Shown here one piece after another: positions 30,537 to 40,902 of a DNA stretch of 64,000 bases (position 1 is its first letter; each line of letters opens with the position of its first letter). Under the pieces are notes generated by a model. It did not search any database, had not been told where the DNA came from, and saw only the letters and a list, made by a program, of their open reading frames with translations. A program made the position numbers and the translations under genes. Where the stretch lies: assembly GCA_021927905.1 (NCBI GenBank), contig BLLK01000013.1:124001-188000 (forward strand). Direction: 5' to 3'. Origin of the DNA: Chaetoceros tenuissimus. Its lineage: Eukaryota > Bacillariophyta > Thalassiosirophyceae > Chaetocerotales > Chaetocerotaceae.

Positions 30537-31943
30537 TTAACTCTCTGAATTTCCACTTCCATCACCCCACCAAGGAGTTCCAGCGCGTGCTTTGATTCCG
30601 CCAAAAAGGATTGCATGAGCTTGAAGACCAATTGGTTCTTTAGGGACCCTACACATATCCACAGCCATACCCATCATCATTGCTTCTTCACCTCCTGCAT
30701 CCAACATATCCAAGGTCATTCCACTAATTGGTTCATACAATGTATCTCTGATAATTGGTGCACCGAGACTTGCAAGCATTGCACGCACTTGATGCTTCCT
30801 TCCAGTCACAAGTCGAATTGTGTTCTCATAATGCTGTTCTGTACCTGGATCGTATCCATATCTATTGTTTGGATCAATTTTGATTGGTTCACTCTTTGCT
30901 ACTTCAAGAATACAACGTGTCCAACTTTTTGCTTTCTTTCTATTGATTGGAACATCGTGAGATACAAGCTGACAAGTAGGTCCATTTCCTCCTCGAATCG
31001 TAGTTTCTCTCCACATCCAGTGAATATGCATTCCCACAGGCACTGGATTCTTTGTTACAGCCTTGTATACCTTTTTGACTTTGCGTTCTCTCTGTAGTCT
31101 GGAGAATACAGCTTGACCATTTTCATCTTTGGACAGAACAACACATCCTGAAACACAAGAATCCACACGATGACAAAGTAATGGTCTTTCAACTTCTTCT
31201 CCAGCAAGGTTGATGAATGGTCCCATATTTGTAGCAACACAACCAGGGCAATTTTCAAAGTAATTTGATGCATCAGGCTGAGTAGGAAGCATTGGGGGCT
31301 TATCCACAATCACAAATGTTGTATCTTCATGCAATAGTTTGGATTGGTCAAGTTCTTTACATGCTGGAAATCTTCTTGGAAAAGGGTACACGCGAATATC
31401 TGTACCTGCTGTGATGGTCGACGGTGACATGATACGATTATACCTCTGCGAATCCATACGCTCAATAAAATCGTCAAGATCTCCACTGACTTCTTCGCGC
31501 TCTCCTCGATCAGAATTCCACCCTGATGGAAGATCAGCATACTTTAGCTTCGCATTATAGTTTCCTCCGTAGTATTGATCTAGAATTTCTTCTTCTGTCA
31601 AAACATCCATTTTTGCCCATACTGCTCCAATTTCAATGAGATCATTTGCTTGTTCCAGCGTAACATCGGCAACTTTTGAAACAGCTTCATTTAGAGGGCC
31701 AGTTCTAGGTGCAATTCCATTTATACACTTTTGCCATTTGGGTTTCTCAAATTTCTGCTCTTCATTCGTTTCCATAATACTTTCTGTTTCTACATCTGAA
31801 CTTTCTTCTTGAGTTGCAAAGACGCGAGAAGTTGGATTTCTGGTCGACGAGAGTGAAGCTGGTCGAATAGAAAACGACGACACATCAAAGACCTGGGTCG
31901 ACAATATAGCTATTATGCAACATATCTGTTTTGAGACCAACAT
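30537..31943 (-). CDS. RluA-family RNA pseudouridine synthase, probably organellar
   Basis: 468 residues, one exon. The N-terminus is a signal-peptide-like stretch ending DVSSFSIRPASL, a fair match to the diatom plastid motif (Phe at the cleavage site), followed by a Ser/Arg transit-like segment and an acidic linker. The catalytic core has FVIVDKPPMLPTQP, CHRVDSCVSGCVVLSK with the active-site Asp in H-R-V-D, and RLVTGRKHQVRAMLASLGAP, the RluA C-terminal motif. The enzyme converts uridine to pseudouridine in rRNA or tRNA. An S4-like region may precede the core (ANDLIEIGAVWAKMD). Length exceeds bacterial RluA because of the leader and linkers. Plastid location is inferred; the mitochondrion is the alternative. 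Confidence 0.85.
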   Translation of the reverse strand: MLVSKQICCIIAILSTQVFDVSSFSIRPASLSSTRNPTSRVFATQEESSDVETESIMETNEEQKFEKPKWQKCINGIAPRTGPLNEAVSKVADVTLEQANDLIEIGAVWAKMDVLTEEEILDQYYGGNYNAKLKYADLPSGWNSDRGEREEVSGDLDDFIERMDSQRYNRIMSPSTITAGTDIRVYPFPRRFPACKELDQSKLLHEDTTFVIVDKPPMLPTQPDASNYFENCPGCVATNMGPFINLAGEEVERPLLCHRVDSCVSGCVVLSKDENGQAVFSRLQRERKVKKVYKAVTKNPVPVGMHIHWMWRETTIRGGNGPTCQLVSHDVPINRKKAKSWTRCILEVAKSEPIKIDPNNRYGYDPGTEQHYENTIRLVTGRKHQVRAMLASLGAPIIRDTLYEPISGMTLDMLDAGGEEAMMMGMAVDMCRVPKEPIGLQAHAILFGGIKARAGTPWWGDGSGNSES

Positions 31944-32240
31944 ATTTGTATATATGCGCTAGTGTATATAAAATAAAAGTAAAAAAGTGATTCATTTCAA
32001 ATAGAAATTGTTCTTTTCAGGATGGGTTGTCCAAGTGCATCACAAATACCAACTTGAAGTGGTAAGTAAGATCCTTTTCCAAAAATGATTGGTTCTGAAT
32101 GCCCCTTCCTCTTGAAACTGGAGTATCTTTCTCAATGCCAAAACGTCAACAACGTCAAGTAGAACTCAATTTTTCAATGTAATATCCAAAATACATAACA
32201 ACATTTCCGAACCCTTTCTCTACACCATAATAATAAAGCT

Positions 32241-33926
32241 ATGAAGTTAGTATTCAATCTGGCCCTTCTCAGTGGCCTCGGTGCACAAGCATTCACTGTT
32301 CCATCATCTAGCAATCATGGTGCAGTACAAACCATGAATGTCCAACAGACGTTGTTCACTACAAAGCTTTACATGTCAGATGAAGACGAAGAGGAGGAAC
32401 CATTAAGCGACGAACTGTCAAAACTTATCGGGAAGAGAGCCTCTATGCTCAAGAAAAAAACAACTGAAAAGAAACCAACTGCAAGTGAACTTGCAGACGA
32501 AGATTATGTTGATCCAAAGACCGCTTCTCTTTACGAAGGCAAATCTGGAATGGACATCTTTGAAATGCCTGACTTTCAAACCGCAAGACCACTCAAAACT
32601 CCAAAGAAGGTAGAGGAGAAGAAAGATGAGAAGAACGATGATGATGGAGATTATTATATTGATTTCCAAGCTGAATATGACGATGAGAATGATTTGCATA
32701 TTCCAAATAGAATTGGATTCACCACCAAGGATTGGGGTGATACTAGTGCTGGATTCAAGGCTGGGAAAAAGTTGAAGAAGAAAGAAATCAAAGCTGGGAA
32801 ATTCTTAAGTGGAGATTTGCAAGTAAGTATGGTTGCTCGTCATATACTACTTCTTTCCTATATCTTGTATATTTATGAAACTTGTCCTATAGGTTGCATT
32901 TGACAAACTTATGGAAAATGGAATCACATTTGTCGATACATCTGAAAATTATGGACTTGTTTCGAGACCAAAATCACTTTCTGCAGAACAAATTCTATGC
33001 CAATGTATTGACACAAACATCGATTCTGCACCAATCATTGGAACTACAATGTCAAATCCTTGGAGAAGTTTGAAACAGGGTACTGGGATTAGAGTCGGGG
33101 GATCTGCAATCTTGAAAGCTATAGAAGCAAGTGGAGAGAGGCTTGGGTCATCTACTATTGATTTATATCAGGTACCTTCGAATATGTTCTACCTTGGTTC
33201 ACCTGGAACTGTTGCAAAGACACTTTGTGCTGCTATGGATGAAGGATTAATCAATAATATTGGTGTGAAGAATATGTCCAAGTCGAAAATGAAGAGTTTC
33301 AACAATAAATTGAACAAGTATGGTGGATATGCCTTGACGTCCAATCAATTTGATTTCAATCTAGTGAATAGAAAGGCATACAAGAGTGGACTTATCGCAG
33401 CATGTAAAAGTCTAGGAATTATTCCTGTTGCTAGTAATCCATTTGGTGATGGCTTGGCATCCGCAGAATATTCTGCAACAAATCCAACTGGAGGAAAGAC
33501 TTCTAGTAATCAACCATTTGATTTCAAAACTCTTGAAAAATATTCAACTCTCCATGACATGATGAACACTGTTCAAATGAAGGTGCAAAAGCGATTGGAG
33601 AAAGAAAACAATACATTGAAAGATAGACGTGATAGATTCAATGGACCACCTGTAAGTGACTTTTCTATCTATTGCCAGTACCTATGAATTTTGGAGAGGA
33701 ATTCTAAATTTCTAACGTTTTCTTCCCTTAGATCAATACCAATGTGACAACTCGTCAACTCGCTATTAACTATATTATTGCAAAAGGATGCGTTCCAATG
33801 CCAGATGTAAAGAATCCGGCAGAGGCTGACGAAATAATTGGTTGTCTTGGATGGAGCCTCACAGACGAAGAGGTTAAAATGTTAGATAATGCTGCAGACA
33901 TGAGTGATAAGGGTGTTGTTGTATAA
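32241..33926 (+). CDS. Plastid aldo/keto-reductase-like protein lacking catalytic residues
   Basis: Three exons: 32241-32822, 32893-33651 and 33732-33926, introns of 70 and 80 bases, both GTAAGT and phase 0; 511 residues. The signal peptide ends AQAFTVP, a plastid motif. An acidic, Lys-rich linker of about 130 residues follows, then an aldo/keto reductase barrel: KLMENGITFVDTSENYG, STIDLYQVPSN, NIGVKNMSKSKM, IPVASNPFGDGL, and RQLAINYIIAKGCVPMPDVKNPAEADE. The Asp and Tyr of the AKR tetrad are present in FVDTSENYG. Where the Lys is expected the text reads PIIGTTMSNP, and where the His is expected it reads DLYQVPSNM. It may therefore be a structural or redox-sensing protein rather than a normal reductase. 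The C-terminal NADP(H)-binding region is kept. Confidence 0.85.
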
Positions 33927-34887
33927 TGCTCATATAACTAAATCATCAAACTAGAAGCAACGTTAGACTAGGGCAGAGTTTTCATATCATTATCAGTATA
34001 TTTGTTCATAACATCGAAAGATGATGATCACCTTCATTCTTCTTTCAGAGTTTGGTCGTATCGCACCCCTTACTAGAGGTATTTTCTTTTGCTTCCGTTC
34101 ATGCTCCTTCCTAGTCTAATTTCCAAGGTGGGATTAGCAGAGCCTTTTTAATTTCTACATCATAGCTAAGAAATGCTGAATCAACAAAAAACTGAGATTC
34201 AAACAGTAGATTACCCTCTTTGAGAACGTGCGACAAATGATATTCGTCTGATCGAATTTTACATTTTCACGACACTCCTCCAAAGAATTGTTTCAGCGAG
34301 CTTGCTCGAACTGTTCTATCGTAGGTACTTACCATAATCAACGCGTTCTCGCGTTCTAAAAGATGCTCCAAGTGTACGTACTTATCATACTGTGTGTTTT
34401 AGAAGCAATTTCAATTATTTGTCATGCGCTTCCTATGTATTCCTCTCATCATCGGAGAAATAGGAAATAAGGTGAAGGTTTACTTAGGAGAGGTTCTGCA
34501 CGTATGGTGCGATTTCATTTGGTACCGATACGATTTCGATGTTCAATGTTATTTACATATTCTAACATCACATGCATAGGGTAAGGTAGCAGCATTAGAG
34601 TATAACAGGTGTTAACTTGTGGTTGAATATAGATAAAAGTGTGCGAATACTTACGAGGCAGTTGCTAGTGTTTTCTCCTTGTACTACCTACAATTCGAAG
34701 CAGAAACTTCTATTCACGAGAAGGACTTCTTCCATTACTAATCCCAACTTAAACTTCTTCAAAACTGAAAAAAGAAACATTCTACTCGAATACAAAGCAT
34801 CGCAGTGGTAGTATATCTATCCGTTTAGTCAACAAAATCATCAGCACAAAATAAGCAAGAACTCAAGATAAACACATTTTAAACATC
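33927..34887. other. Intergenic region, no recognisable content
   Basis: About 960 AT-rich bases upstream of the 7TM gene and downstream of the aldo/keto-reductase-like gene. Only short frames occur (for example 34617-34811), none with protein-like composition. I see no RNA gene or strong repeat. Confidence 0.4.
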
Positions 34888-36246
34888 ATGAGTGAAGCAA
34901 CTCAAGAAGTTCTGGCAGCAAGCATTTTAAGATGTATTATGGCATCCTTGTCCTTAGCCTCATCATCTACTATTGTTCATTCAATACGATATTCACCGAG
35001 AGGATTGAAATCTCCATACAGCCGAATCATATTTGGACTGAGTGTCGGAGATATCATTCAGTCATGTGCAATATTTGTTACTCCATTCGCGGTTCCTCAT
35101 GATAATTTGCCAAAAAGCCCCATGGCATTTGGGAACACTCAAACATGTGATTACGCTGGGTTCATTTTACTTTTTGGAGGTTTCAATGTGGTTTTCTACT
35201 TGTTATTTTTGATATACTTCTTCTGGCGAAGGGTGAAACACCGGGTTTCTCCGAAGAAGTTTGCATACGGAGAAGAAAGATATTTTCATGTTTTATTTTG
35301 GATATTAGCTATAACTATACCTTCCATCGCGCTTGCTCGAAAAGAATTCAATCCATCAAAGCTTGAAGGAGGTGGTTGTATGTTGAATGCTTATCCAAAT
35401 GGATGTGAAATAGGAGAAAAAGACGATGAAAACTACACTGAATGTACACGGGGACAATCATTTAGAAAGACTGGGATGGTGGTTGGTGGTATTATATTCA
35501 CATCGCTGCTATGCATGTTTATATTATTTGCTTCTATCATATGTCATGTGTATGCAATTGAGAAAAGTCTTTCAAGTTCATCAGATAGAATCAAACAATC
35601 GAATAACAATCATGTCGACGATGAGCCACAAAGCAGCAACACACCTCATGTCGAAGAAGACTTTCAAGAAGATGAACGTCATACCACACGTGACGCAGAA
35701 AATGTAGAAGAGCCAAAGGAGAAGGAATCTCTGACACGAAGCGCCTTGACACAATCACTACTCTACATGTTGGCCTTCATATTTACTTATTCTCCATCAT
35801 TAGCTTATTTCTCTAACCCAGAAATGGTGGACTCCAGAGTTGGAAAATCAATTCTTTTATGGGGAAACGCTACGATTTACCCCATCTATGGCATCTTCCT
35901 GATTCTCATTTACACCAGACCAAAGGTGCAAATACTCTCCAAGATGTTCCCCAAAGCATCTTGGTCTCTGTGCTTCCAGGTTGTATTAGGTTCAGGAGGA
36001 GAAGTCCCACCTGCGCATGAGTTGAAACCCTCTCATCTTCCTCAGATGTCGATGGAAGTGCGAGAAGCACCCGAATCACCCCCATTTGACTCAGATCTTG
36101 CGTTGTCTATGTCGGAGGATGTTTCGTATGAGGAAATGAAGAGTAATATGATGGCAGTTTCGAAGGAAGAAGGGTGGTCTAATCAAGCTTGGTCTAATGT
36201 TAGTGACTTATCTCGGTCAACTAACCTTATCCCTGTCAGTAACTGA
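34888..36246 (+). CDS. Seven-transmembrane receptor-like protein
   Basis: 452 residues in one exon. Seven hydrophobic segments can be placed: ~10-32, 46-68, 88-112, 133-150, 197-222, 285-310 and 325-347. Loop 1 has SPRGLKSPYSRIIFGLS, helix 3 starts after CDYAGF (a Cys able to pair with the Cys-rich second outer loop, GGGCMLNAYPNGCE), and helix 7 ends IYTRPKVQILSKMFPKASW. This is the topology of a GPCR; the wording does not let me place it in a named class. The third inner loop (~225-282) is long, acidic and Ser-rich, and the C-tail (HELKPSHLPQM ... SMSEDVSYEEMKSNMM) is conserved in two further copies in this window at 53545-53790 and 55310-56579. This is the intact member. Ligand unknown. Confidence 0.75.
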   Translation: MSEATQEVLAASILRCIMASLSLASSSTIVHSIRYSPRGLKSPYSRIIFGLSVGDIIQSCAIFVTPFAVPHDNLPKSPMAFGNTQTCDYAGFILLFGGFNVVFYLLFLIYFFWRRVKHRVSPKKFAYGEERYFHVLFWILAITIPSIALARKEFNPSKLEGGGCMLNAYPNGCEIGEKDDENYTECTRGQSFRKTGMVVGGIIFTSLLCMFILFASIICHVYAIEKSLSSSSDRIKQSNNNHVDDEPQSSNTPHVEEDFQEDERHTTRDAENVEEPKEKESLTRSALTQSLLYMLAFIFTYSPSLAYFSNPEMVDSRVGKSILLWGNATIYPIYGIFLILIYTRPKVQILSKMFPKASWSLCFQVVLGSGGEVPPAHELKPSHLPQMSMEVREAPESPPFDSDLALSMSEDVSYEEMKSNMMAVSKEEGWSNQAWSNVSDLSRSTNLIPVSN

Positions 36247-36651
36247 TATTAATATGTACAAAAAATAAATGTATGTATTTGAAAATATAGAATTTATAAA
36301 GACACTGCTTTATTTAAACTTGGCCTTTCCATACGCTGATCGATTTTGAACTTTGAACTCTGAGTCTGACTCCCTCCTCTAATTTTTCAAATTTAGTTGC
36401 CTCATCGCCGAAAAACGCTAAAATAGGGATATACAGCATTTTTATAATTGCCCCCATCCTTGTATTTGCCTAAAATATTATTTCCTACGACTTTTACCGC
36501 ACTTTTGATTTTTTAGGCGAGCCAAAACCAACTCCTGCTTTTCCTCCTCACGCTTCACGCTTCACGCCTCATCACTCTTGGTAGCAACTCATGTTCATTA
36601 CGTTACGTTTTCTTGAGTATTCATCAACTTGAAACAAAGTAATTAAGCAAT
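36247..36651. other. Intergenic region
   Basis: About 400 bases between two plus-strand genes. Contains a short cacgcttcacgcttcacgcc tandem near 36548-36567. Otherwise nothing recognised. Confidence 0.4.
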
Positions 36652-38490
36652 ATGAAACGCAAAGCATCAGCAAAGGGAAGTCCCCTTGTGTCTGCAAGTA
36701 GTAAAAAGATCAAGTCAAAAGAGCTGATATCAACAGATGTTGACACATCTCTCAACTCCGCATCATCTACGGTTCTCAACGCCAAGACTCCAAAAGTAGC
36801 AAAAGGAAAAGAAGCTTCGGCTACCATTACACCTACACTTGTTACTCCATCTGCAGCAATAGCAGCAACAGTGCCTATTCCAGTCAGTGCATCTGCCAGT
36901 CAGCAAACATCTACTCCACTGGCACAACCGCCTCCAGTCCAAGCTTCAAATGAAAGCAGCGAGAAAGATGCGAATCCTAACATCAACGATCTACTCGTGA
37001 ACCTTAACACGAAATCAGTAGATCAGACCCCCGCCTCTCCTGAGATGGAAGAGGTAACCACTGACAAGTCCAACAGTGGGCCTTCATCTGCTGCAATCCA
37101 TGTGTCAAAGTCTACGGATAAACATTTGATCAAGTCATTTCAAGATGACACAGAGAGTGACACCAGTGCAAAAGAGTCGAATCCTACCCCTACCACTCCA
37201 GCAAAGTCTAAACCTTCTTCTTCTGCAAAGAAATCTGATGTGAAAAAGAAGAATGTTGCAAAGAGGAATAGACGAATCAAGTTTGCAGTTGTCCTTCCAA
37301 CCGTATTTGCCGCAGGAAGATACCTATTGAAGAGTAAGCAGTGGAAGCATTCTCCGAAGAAGGCTCTTTCTAGTCTGAATACAATATCTACCAAAAGTTA
37401 TAGCGTAGATAGTACTATGCCTAGTGATGATGTTGTCATGGATGTGGGATCAATGACTGAGAAACTAGACGAAATTATGGAGAAGAAGATAGATATGGAG
37501 TCTACCTTCAATCAAACTGTAGATATGGCGGCTGAAGATAAGGTTGAGGACAAAGAACCTGTTTCTGACGATGATGTAGAAGAAGAAGCGAAAGCTGAAT
37601 CTGAGAATATCGACGAGATTGATAGTCTTGAAGCAGAAGAACCAGTGCAGGAAGAACCTATTTCCGAAGATGCAATGGAACAAGTCGAAGAATCTACATC
37701 AGAAGAACCAGTGCAGGAAGAATCCATTTCCGAAGATGCTATGGAACAAGTCGAAGAGTCTACATTAGAAGAACCAGTGCAGGAAGAATCCATTTCCGAA
37801 GATGCTATGGAACAAGTCTTGTCTGAAGAAGCTGTGGAAGAAGACTTAACAGAAGGAGATAATGAACCAATTTCTGAATCTGCTGTAGAAGCTAGTTTGC
37901 CTTCAGAATCTGTAGAGAATATCGAGAAAGTTGATATCAAGACAACTATCGAAGTAGCTTCTCCAGATCAGTATGGAATTGATGTCGACCAAGACGAAAT
38001 CAACACAAAGAGTGATGATGGTGCAGGAATCAAAATGCTTTCACCAGAGCAATTCGGTGTTGACATGGATCAGGAATCGGATGAAGATGACATTGTTCTA
38101 GCTTCCGAATTGAAGAATGTACTCCAGTCAAAGTTGAAGGGAGCAAGAAATTTCCTACAGGAAAAGACCCCTTTGAAAAATGTTCAAAAGGTAGTGCAGA
38201 ATGGACTGGAACAAGTTCACTTGAAAGAAAAAGTGCAACATAAATTTGAACAGACCAACAATTTGAGAAAGAATGTACAATCAAAGCTTCGAGAGACTAA
38301 CTTGAAGGATGTTCGGGGTGCAGTTCAGACAAAATTCGAAAAAGTCAAAGTAATGATCCACGATGAAAAAGAAAGACTTCAAGAGGAGGCGAAGCATGGA
38401 TCATGCTCCAATCCACTGTCGTCATTGCTCTCAGAGGAATGCCATGACGCCAACATTGTGAACGGAGTGTTGAATGCGATGATGGAGTAA
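36652..38490 (+). CDS. Acidic repeat protein with amphipathic C-terminus, unknown
   Basis: 612 residues, one exon. A basic Ser/Lys start (KRKASAKG, SKKIKSKE) and a Thr/Pro/Ala-rich disordered region lead to KKNVAKRNRRIKFAVVLPTVFAAGRYLLKSK (split here: basic KRNRRIK then hydrophobic FAVVLPTVFAAGRYLL, ~205-223), a possible single membrane segment. A highly acidic region follows, with three tandem 22-residue units beginning EEPVQEE and containing SEDAMEQVEES (~329-388). The last ~150 residues form amphipathic repeats (LQSKLKGARNFLQ, VQKVVQNGLEQV, VQSKLRETNL) like lipid-binding or apolipoprotein-type helices. No enzyme motif. It could be an organelle or lipid-droplet surface protein, but this is only inference. 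Confidence 0.72.
   Translation: MKRKASAKGSPLVSASSKKIKSKELISTDVDTSLNSASSTVLNAKTPKVAKGKEASATITPTLVTPSAAIAATVPIPVSASASQQTSTPLAQPPPVQASNESSEKDANPNINDLLVNLNTKSVDQTPASPEMEEVTTDKSNSGPSSAAIHVSKSTDKHLIKSFQDDTESDTSAKESNPTPTTPAKSKPSSSAKKSDVKKKNVAKRNRRIKFAVVLPTVFAAGRYLLKSKQWKHSPKKALSSLNTISTKSYSVDSTMPSDDVVMDVGSMTEKLDEIMEKKIDMESTFNQTVDMAAEDKVEDKEPVSDDDVEEEAKAESENIDEIDSLEAEEPVQEEPISEDAMEQVEESTSEEPVQEESISEDAMEQVEESTLEEPVQEESISEDAMEQVLSEEAVEEDLTEGDNEPISESAVEASLPSESVENIEKVDIKTTIEVASPDQYGIDVDQDEINTKSDDGAGIKMLSPEQFGVDMDQESDEDDIVLASELKNVLQSKLKGARNFLQEKTPLKNVQKVVQNGLEQVHLKEKVQHKFEQTNNLRKNVQSKLRETNLKDVRGAVQTKFEKVKVMIHDEKERLQEEAKHGSCSNPLSSLLSEECHDANIVNGVLNAMME
37636..37818 (+). repeat. 66-base coding tandem repeat, 2.8 copies
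   Basis: Three head-to-tail units of 66 bases starting gaagaaccagtgcaggaaga, in frame, the second and third almost identical. They add 22-residue acidic units to the encoded protein and are likely length-variable. Confidence 0.85.
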
Positions 38491-39070
38491 AGCTTGGACT
38501 CTACTCTATATTTTCGTAATTGATAAGGTCAAAGGAGCAAAGATTTTCAACATGTGTTTATCATACTATCGGGGGTTTTATGTCGATCAGAATATACAGA
38601 GAAGAAGAAGGAGACAGAGAAGTTTATCACTATATACTATAGATCTTTAAATATAGTAGTGCACATTTGCAATTTACACGTAATGGACTCTCGTATTTTT
38701 ATTCTCTGTCATGATGAAATTGGTGGCTTTGAAAGTTGTTTTGTAAATGTGAAGCTTTTTGAATAAGATATCATACCTCTTTTATCCAAAATAATTGTAA
38801 TCTTTGGACAACCAGCTAAGGAAAAGATAGATAACAAATCTGCATTAAATGAAATCCAAACATTGAAAACAGTCAAACAAGACTCAGGGTCAAAAGCTAT
38901 TGCGTACAAAATACAAGCCTAACCCAAAAGTCAGTTGGTTACCATGAAGTGCAAGAAATAAAAGTAAACTTTACTTTGGACAAGCTATGTCTGAATGAAA
39001 GATAGATAGACAAATTCTGATATCAAAAATGAAATCGGCGCAAAAATCTGAGTAGGATAGAGTACCATAA
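38491..39070. other. Intergenic region
   Basis: About 580 AT-rich bases between the acidic repeat gene and the next open frame. A short frame (38554-38766) has no convincing composition. It could contain the missing 5' exon of the next gene, but I could not place one. Confidence 0.35.
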
Positions 39071-39769
39071 CATATAGGTTCTACTTTGAAAAAAACTAGG
39101 ACTGATTCCAAGAGTGAGGATCGAGATGGTGCATCAAGTGGTGACTATGAAAAGAATATTTTCGAACAGGTATCTGACTTGTTGACTTGCAGTGATACTT
39201 TGGAAGAAGGTTTGCAGCAAGTTTTGGATCACTTCACCAACACTGGTGGCAATTTGAATGAAAGAACCATCTACTGGCGTTGTGATGAATTTGGCAGGAA
39301 GGAGTATATATCTGAGAGAATTAGAAATGCGTGGATCACCTTTTACAAAGGTGAACGATCCAACCGTGGTAATTCCAACGCAAGACGCTTGACAACGCAA
39401 GAACAGGCACGTTATGATAATTCATTTGAGGGACTTGTTTCAAAGGCGGAAGAAAAGTGGAACGAAAAGCCTGATGATGTTGTACAAGTAAAGATCAAAA
39501 TCTGGCTTAAACTTTCCCGCAAGGAGAAGAACAAAGCGATGAGTCAGAATAGTGAGTTGAATCAACCAGAGTGGAAACTTGAAGGTCACTTACAATTACC
39601 ATTTGTATTTGAAACCCTCCGAACAAAAGTCAAAAAAGATAATACTTCGGAGAATTTTGATCTTCAATTGGTGCAGCATGAACATGGACAAAAAAAAGAC
39701 CGACCATATGTGACTCGAGATGATTACAAGTACAAGCTTGCGACAATTGTTGTAACTTCAAAGGAATAG
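39071..39769 (+). CDS. Hypothetical protein, 5' end unresolved
   Basis: An open frame of about 230 codons without an in-frame ATG near its start; the first usable codon is a TTG. A possible acceptor (catatag, ending 39077) suggests that a small upstream exon supplies the start, but I could not identify it. The protein has charged, soluble composition with helices (IFEQVSDLLTCSDTLEEGL), a phrase NERTIYWRCDEFGRKEYISER, and a Lys-rich middle (KIKIWLKLSRKEKNK). No family is recognised. Length and codon content argue for real or recently lost coding. It may be a gene fragment. Confidence 0.4.
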   Translation, partial: HIGSTLKKTRTDSKSEDRDGASSGDYEKNIFEQVSDLLTCSDTLEEGLQQVLDHFTNTGGNLNERTIYWRCDEFGRKEYISERIRNAWITFYKGERSNRGNSNARRLTTQEQARYDNSFEGLVSKAEEKWNEKPDDVVQVKIKIWLKLSRKEKNKAMSQNSELNQPEWKLEGHLQLPFVFETLRTKVKKDNTSENFDLQLVQHEHGQKKDRPYVTRDDYKYKLATIVVTSKE

Positions 39770-40683
39770 TGTAACATAACTTGTATAAAGAAAACCGTGT
39801 ACAGTAACTTCTTCTCAGACACTTCATCTTTCTCATACGGTGCATTGAAATAAATCAAGTCTATTCTTTCTCCATGACTATCGCCTTCTTCAAATCTAGT
39901 ATTTATGGTCAGTGCATGCGAGTGATGAATGAGCTGGAAACCAGTATATCTTTCCGTTCCTTTTACTAAAGATTCCTCAATGAAAGTTGTATTCATTTAC
40001 ATCGCACTTAGATAAAGTATCATCACCCTCTCCATCTCTATCTTTGCCAATAATTTCAACAGTATCAGTATTGGCATCAATCTTCAAAACACCACTTAGA
40101 TGCAGTTCTCATCTTCTCTTATCACCATACCATTTATTTTGTTAGTTCTAACGTTGTTTTTTACTTTTCAGTTGGTATAGCTTCTTGATGACAAAGAAGC
40201 TGTATAATCGTGATCCGTGGTCGGCTCTCTAAAAATAGAAAATGAATTTCATCACAACCAAAAGAAATATGTTCTACAACCCACTAGCAACTACTACTTC
40301 TTCCACACACTGTATATTCAATGAGAAACAAGGGAGTGGAAAGATGATGCATGTTTTGACCTGAGTTTGAGTGGCTCTCAAGCGGTGTGACAAACCATCA
40401 TCGCTGAAAAGCTAAATTAATAATAATTAGCCAAAGATATTGTCTTTTCCAAAAAAACGTTGAAATTGCAGAATAGTAGTACATACAAGTACATTTTACA
40501 TTGTTTACCAAGTTGTGCTGAAATGTTTGATGAGTTTTAGGATACTGTGAAAGTATTTACACGCTAGTTCACAAAGTTGTGAAAATTAGAATTTTGTTAA
40601 AATTTTCATTTACACATCGCAAACAAATTGCATCTAATAAATGACGAAAATAAAAAGATCCATTAGCGATCGCTTTGCTTTTT
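39770..40683. other. Intergenic region with a minus-strand coding remnant
   Basis: On the minus strand, 39977-40108 is open and reads SGVLKIDANTDTVEIIG then KDRDGEGDD, resembling one unit of the repeated beta-propeller-like proteins common in diatoms (inference). No complete gene could be built. The overlapping frame 39724-39996 is unexplained. The rest is AT-rich and featureless up to the tRNA. Confidence 0.35.
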
Positions 40684-40755
40684 TACTCTACCCGAGACTT
40701 GAACTCGGAACCTTCACATTAGGAGTGTGACGCGCTACCATTGCGCCAGAAGAGC
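40684..40755 (-). tRNA. tRNA-Arg (anticodon CCT)
   Basis: Read on the minus strand, 72 bases fold as a full cloverleaf: acceptor GCTCTTC / GTAGAGT, D-arm GCGC-AATGGTA-GCGC, anticodon arm TCACA-CTCCTAA-TGTGA, T-arm CCGAG-TTCAAGT-CTCGG, discriminator A. The loop gives anticodon CCT, which reads AGG (Arg). The acceptor stem has one T-T mismatch and a terminal G-T pair. No intron; CCA is not encoded, as usual in the nucleus. A T-run lies about 20 bases downstream. Confidence 0.9.
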
Positions 40756-40902
40756 AGAACAGTTGTCTAGCGAAAAATATCAATATATAATATCTTTTTA
40801 TGATAGTGACGCACTAAGTTGGGAGCTTACTACTTTTTAACTCCATTCACATTTTACATTTTCCAATCCTAGTTCTAGTTCTTATTATTATTCATATTTA
40901 AC

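Noticed and set aside
39724-39996. 90-codon minus-strand frame overlapping the end of the 39071-39769 gene
   Set aside because: Possibly part of a decayed gene with the 39977-40108 remnant, but no splice or family evidence joins them.
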